Assembly: GCA_001304855.1 (NCBI GenBank)
Contig: BBZN01000044.1
Coordinates: forward strand, 1 to 36,806
Direction: 5' to 3'
DNA from: Clostridia bacterium UC5.1-1D2
GTDB lineage: Bacteria > Bacillota > Clostridia > Lachnospirales > Lachnospiraceae
DNA: 36,806 nucleotides
Shown piece after piece: positions 35,852-36,806 of the stretch. The position numbers were made by a program, and so were the translations under genes. Each line of letters opens with the position of its first letter. The stretch's first letter is position 1. Under the pieces are notes generated by a model, which was not told the origin of the DNA, searched no databases, and worked only from the letters and a program-made list of their open reading frames with translations.

Positions 35852-35937
35852 GACAAACCTATGCTGGAAAGCTCTTTGGGCCTGATTTTGCGAGATGATT
35901 TTTTGTCAGCTGTGCATAAATTTATGAGGCCTGCGCG

Positions 35938-35980
35938 GCAGCCGCAGATATGGAGTTAACTCATATCTGCGGCTGCTTTT
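35938..35980. repeat. Long near-perfect hairpin containing a MerR-operator-like core
   Basis: A 39-bp inverted repeat with a single unpaired base: GCAGCCGCAGATATG pairs with ATATCTGCGGCTGC around GGAGTTAACTC, then TTTT. It could act as a terminator. Its centre repeats the core of the operator at 36265-36280. The rest of the 35852-36070 stretch holds nothing else recognisable. Confidence 0.55.
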
Positions 35981-36072
35981 AATACTGCGCCTTAAGGACA
36001 TATGAATCACTTCTCTGTAACCCGGACTGCGCCGTTTTAAAGGACTTACGGAGTATTTAAAACCTATTTTTG

Positions 36073-36216
36073 ATGCTCAATACAAAGAGCGAGCCTTGTA
36101 ATAATAAAGACATACGAAAGGCATTGGCCTATGCTTTTCCGTATGAAGAGGCAGTCGATGATATTTTGAAAGGAAACGGCGTACAGTCTCACGGCATGGC
36201 GCCCGCAGGTCTTTTG
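36073..36216 (+). pseudogene. Relic of a peptide/nickel ABC transporter substrate-binding protein
   Basis: A short coding remnant whose translation NNKDIRKALAYAFPYEEA followed by GNGVQSHGMAPAGL matches an internal segment of family 5 solute-binding proteins (the conserved VRKALAYAID-like helix). No signal peptide, upstream half or downstream half is present within the window, and the match ends at about 36216, running into the cupin promoter. It therefore cannot be a working receptor. The remnant suggests a deletion or rearrangement that placed the cupin beside the reductase locus. Confidence 0.65.
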
Positions 36217-36259
36217 GAGGCGTCTGCTGCATTAAAAATGGGAAAAATAAATAAAACTC

Positions 36260-36290
36260 TTGACTTGGAGTTAACTCCAAAGGCTATAAT
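36260..36290 (+). promoter_or_regulatory. MerR-family promoter and operator of the cupin gene
   Basis: TTGACT (36260-36265) and TATAAT (36285-36290) are 19 bp apart, the over-long spacer that MerR-type activators correct by twisting DNA. The spacer is filled by a perfect 16-bp palindrome, TTGGAGTTAACTCCAA (36265-36280). No merR gene lies in the window. Confidence 0.88.
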
Positions 36291-36314
36291 GGCCTTATTA
36301 AAGGAGGCAGAGCC

Positions 36315-36752
36315 ATGAAGATACAGAATAAAACGGAATTTGAACAACAGAATCTCTTTGGAACAGGGACTCCCAACACAGCTTACGCCCGGTATTTTAC
36401 AGGGGATTCCTTCCTGAATCCACTGACGAAACTGGGGGAATGCCCTGTGTTTCTGGCAAATGTGACATTTGAGCCGGGATGCCGGAACAACTGGCATATC
36501 CATCACGCATCCGAAGGCGGCGGACAGATATTAATATGTACGGCGGGAAGCGGCTGGTATCAGGAGGAGGGAAAGGCAGCGGTAAGTCTTGAACCTGGGA
36601 TGGTGATTACAATCCCCCCGGAGGTGAAACACTGGCATGGGGCGAAAGCGGATTCCTGGTTCAGCCACATTGCCGTTGAAGTGCCGGGAACCAACACCGG
36701 CAACCAGTGGTGCGAGCCTGTGACGGATGGAGAATACGGCAGGCTGCAGTAA
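36315..36752 (+). CDS. Small single-domain cupin
   Basis: A 145-residue beta-barrel protein. Motif 1 holds the metal ligands (NWHIHHASEGGGQILICTAG) and motif 2 follows (PGMVITIPPEVKHWHGA). The N-terminus FGTGTPNTAYARYFTGDSFLNPL is typical of the cupins found next to carboxymuconolactone decarboxylase-like proteins and stress-responsive reductases. The start is ATG 36315 behind AAAGGAGG. It is controlled by the MerR-type promoter immediately upstream, which suggests induction by reactive aldehydes, electrophiles or similar stress. The gene is intact. The 54 bases after it hold nothing recognisable. Confidence 0.88.
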   Translation: MKIQNKTEFEQQNLFGTGTPNTAYARYFTGDSFLNPLTKLGECPVFLANVTFEPGCRNNWHIHHASEGGGQILICTAGSGWYQEEGKAAVSLEPGMVITIPPEVKHWHGAKADSWFSHIAVEVPGTNTGNQWCEPVTDGEYGRLQ

Positions 36753-36806
36753 AAGCAGAACGCTGAAACAGGAGTCAGGCAACGGATGTAACATTCACGG
36801 ATTTAG

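Noticed and set aside
35852..35959. Open frame ending in FMRPARQPQIWS as a possible gene remnant
   Set aside because: It merely runs out of an alternative frame of the reductase gene into the hairpin at 35938. No ribosome binding site and no family resemblance.
1..36806. CRISPR arrays, tRNA or rRNA genes, insertion sequences and phage genes
   Set aside because: I looked for regular spaced repeats, cloverleaf or rRNA-like sequence, transposase motifs and terminal inverted repeats and saw none.

Overview
The window reads as ordinary chromosome from an anaerobic Firmicute, most likely a Lachnospiraceae-type Clostridium (Enterocloster/Hungatella/symbiosum-like). The basis is a mid-range GC content, strong AGGAGG-type ribosome binding sites, sigma-A promoters, a PyrK/PyrD-1B dihydroorotate dehydrogenase, a CIRCE-controlled Hsp20, a RelQ-type alarmone synthetase and LrgAB. 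Species cannot be fixed from this sequence alone. No tRNA, rRNA, CRISPR array, phage or insertion sequence was seen.

Layout. 1-1872: mrp, a strongly foldable intergenic RNA element, and relQ. 1898-2836 (minus): a double-GNAT acetyltransferase. 2998-7397: lrgA, lrgB, pepF and a MATE exporter, all on plus. 7405-8966 (minus): a membrane-anchored phospholipase D-like protein. 9195-12921: an amidohydrolase, an FMN-binding NimA-like protein, a divergent sirtuin and Hsp20 under CIRCE. 13196-16655: pyrimidine operon pyrF-pyrK-pyrD-pyrE. 16708-19793: a 49-residue membrane peptide, a VanZ-like protein, a small membrane protein and an unusually long M29 aminopeptidase. 19964-23475: purine genes purE-purM-purN-purD. 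23694-25121: glnA, flanked by two copies of a short hairpin repeat. 25269-31988: a GntR/FCD regulator divergent from an operon for an epimerase, a DctPQM TRAP transporter, a YiaK-type reductase and a zinc dehydrogenase, which together look like sugar-acid uptake and catabolism. 32059-33530 (minus): a regulator with two GntR-type winged helices. 33612-35808: a LysR regulator divergent from a ferredoxin-tailed aldo/keto reductase. 35809-36752: terminators, a relic of a peptide-binding protein, and a cupin behind a textbook MerR-family promoter.

Sequence quality. About twenty of the 36 full-length genes, including pyrF, purM and purD, are interrupted by one-base indels. Most are losses of one base from a short homopolymer (often CCC to CC or GGG to GG). 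Adding the missing bases back restores normal family lengths. I treat these as base-calling errors, annotate each gene across its full span, and note the break points; they are not called pseudogenes.

Most unusual items: the multi-branched RNA between mrp and relQ; the tandem 16-bp repeats over the purE start site; the glnA-flanking hairpin repeats; the TRAP/YiaK/epimerase cluster, whose substrate is unknown and which has no kinase; the dual winged-helix regulator; and the MerR operator whose core recurs in a long hairpin about 310 bp upstream.
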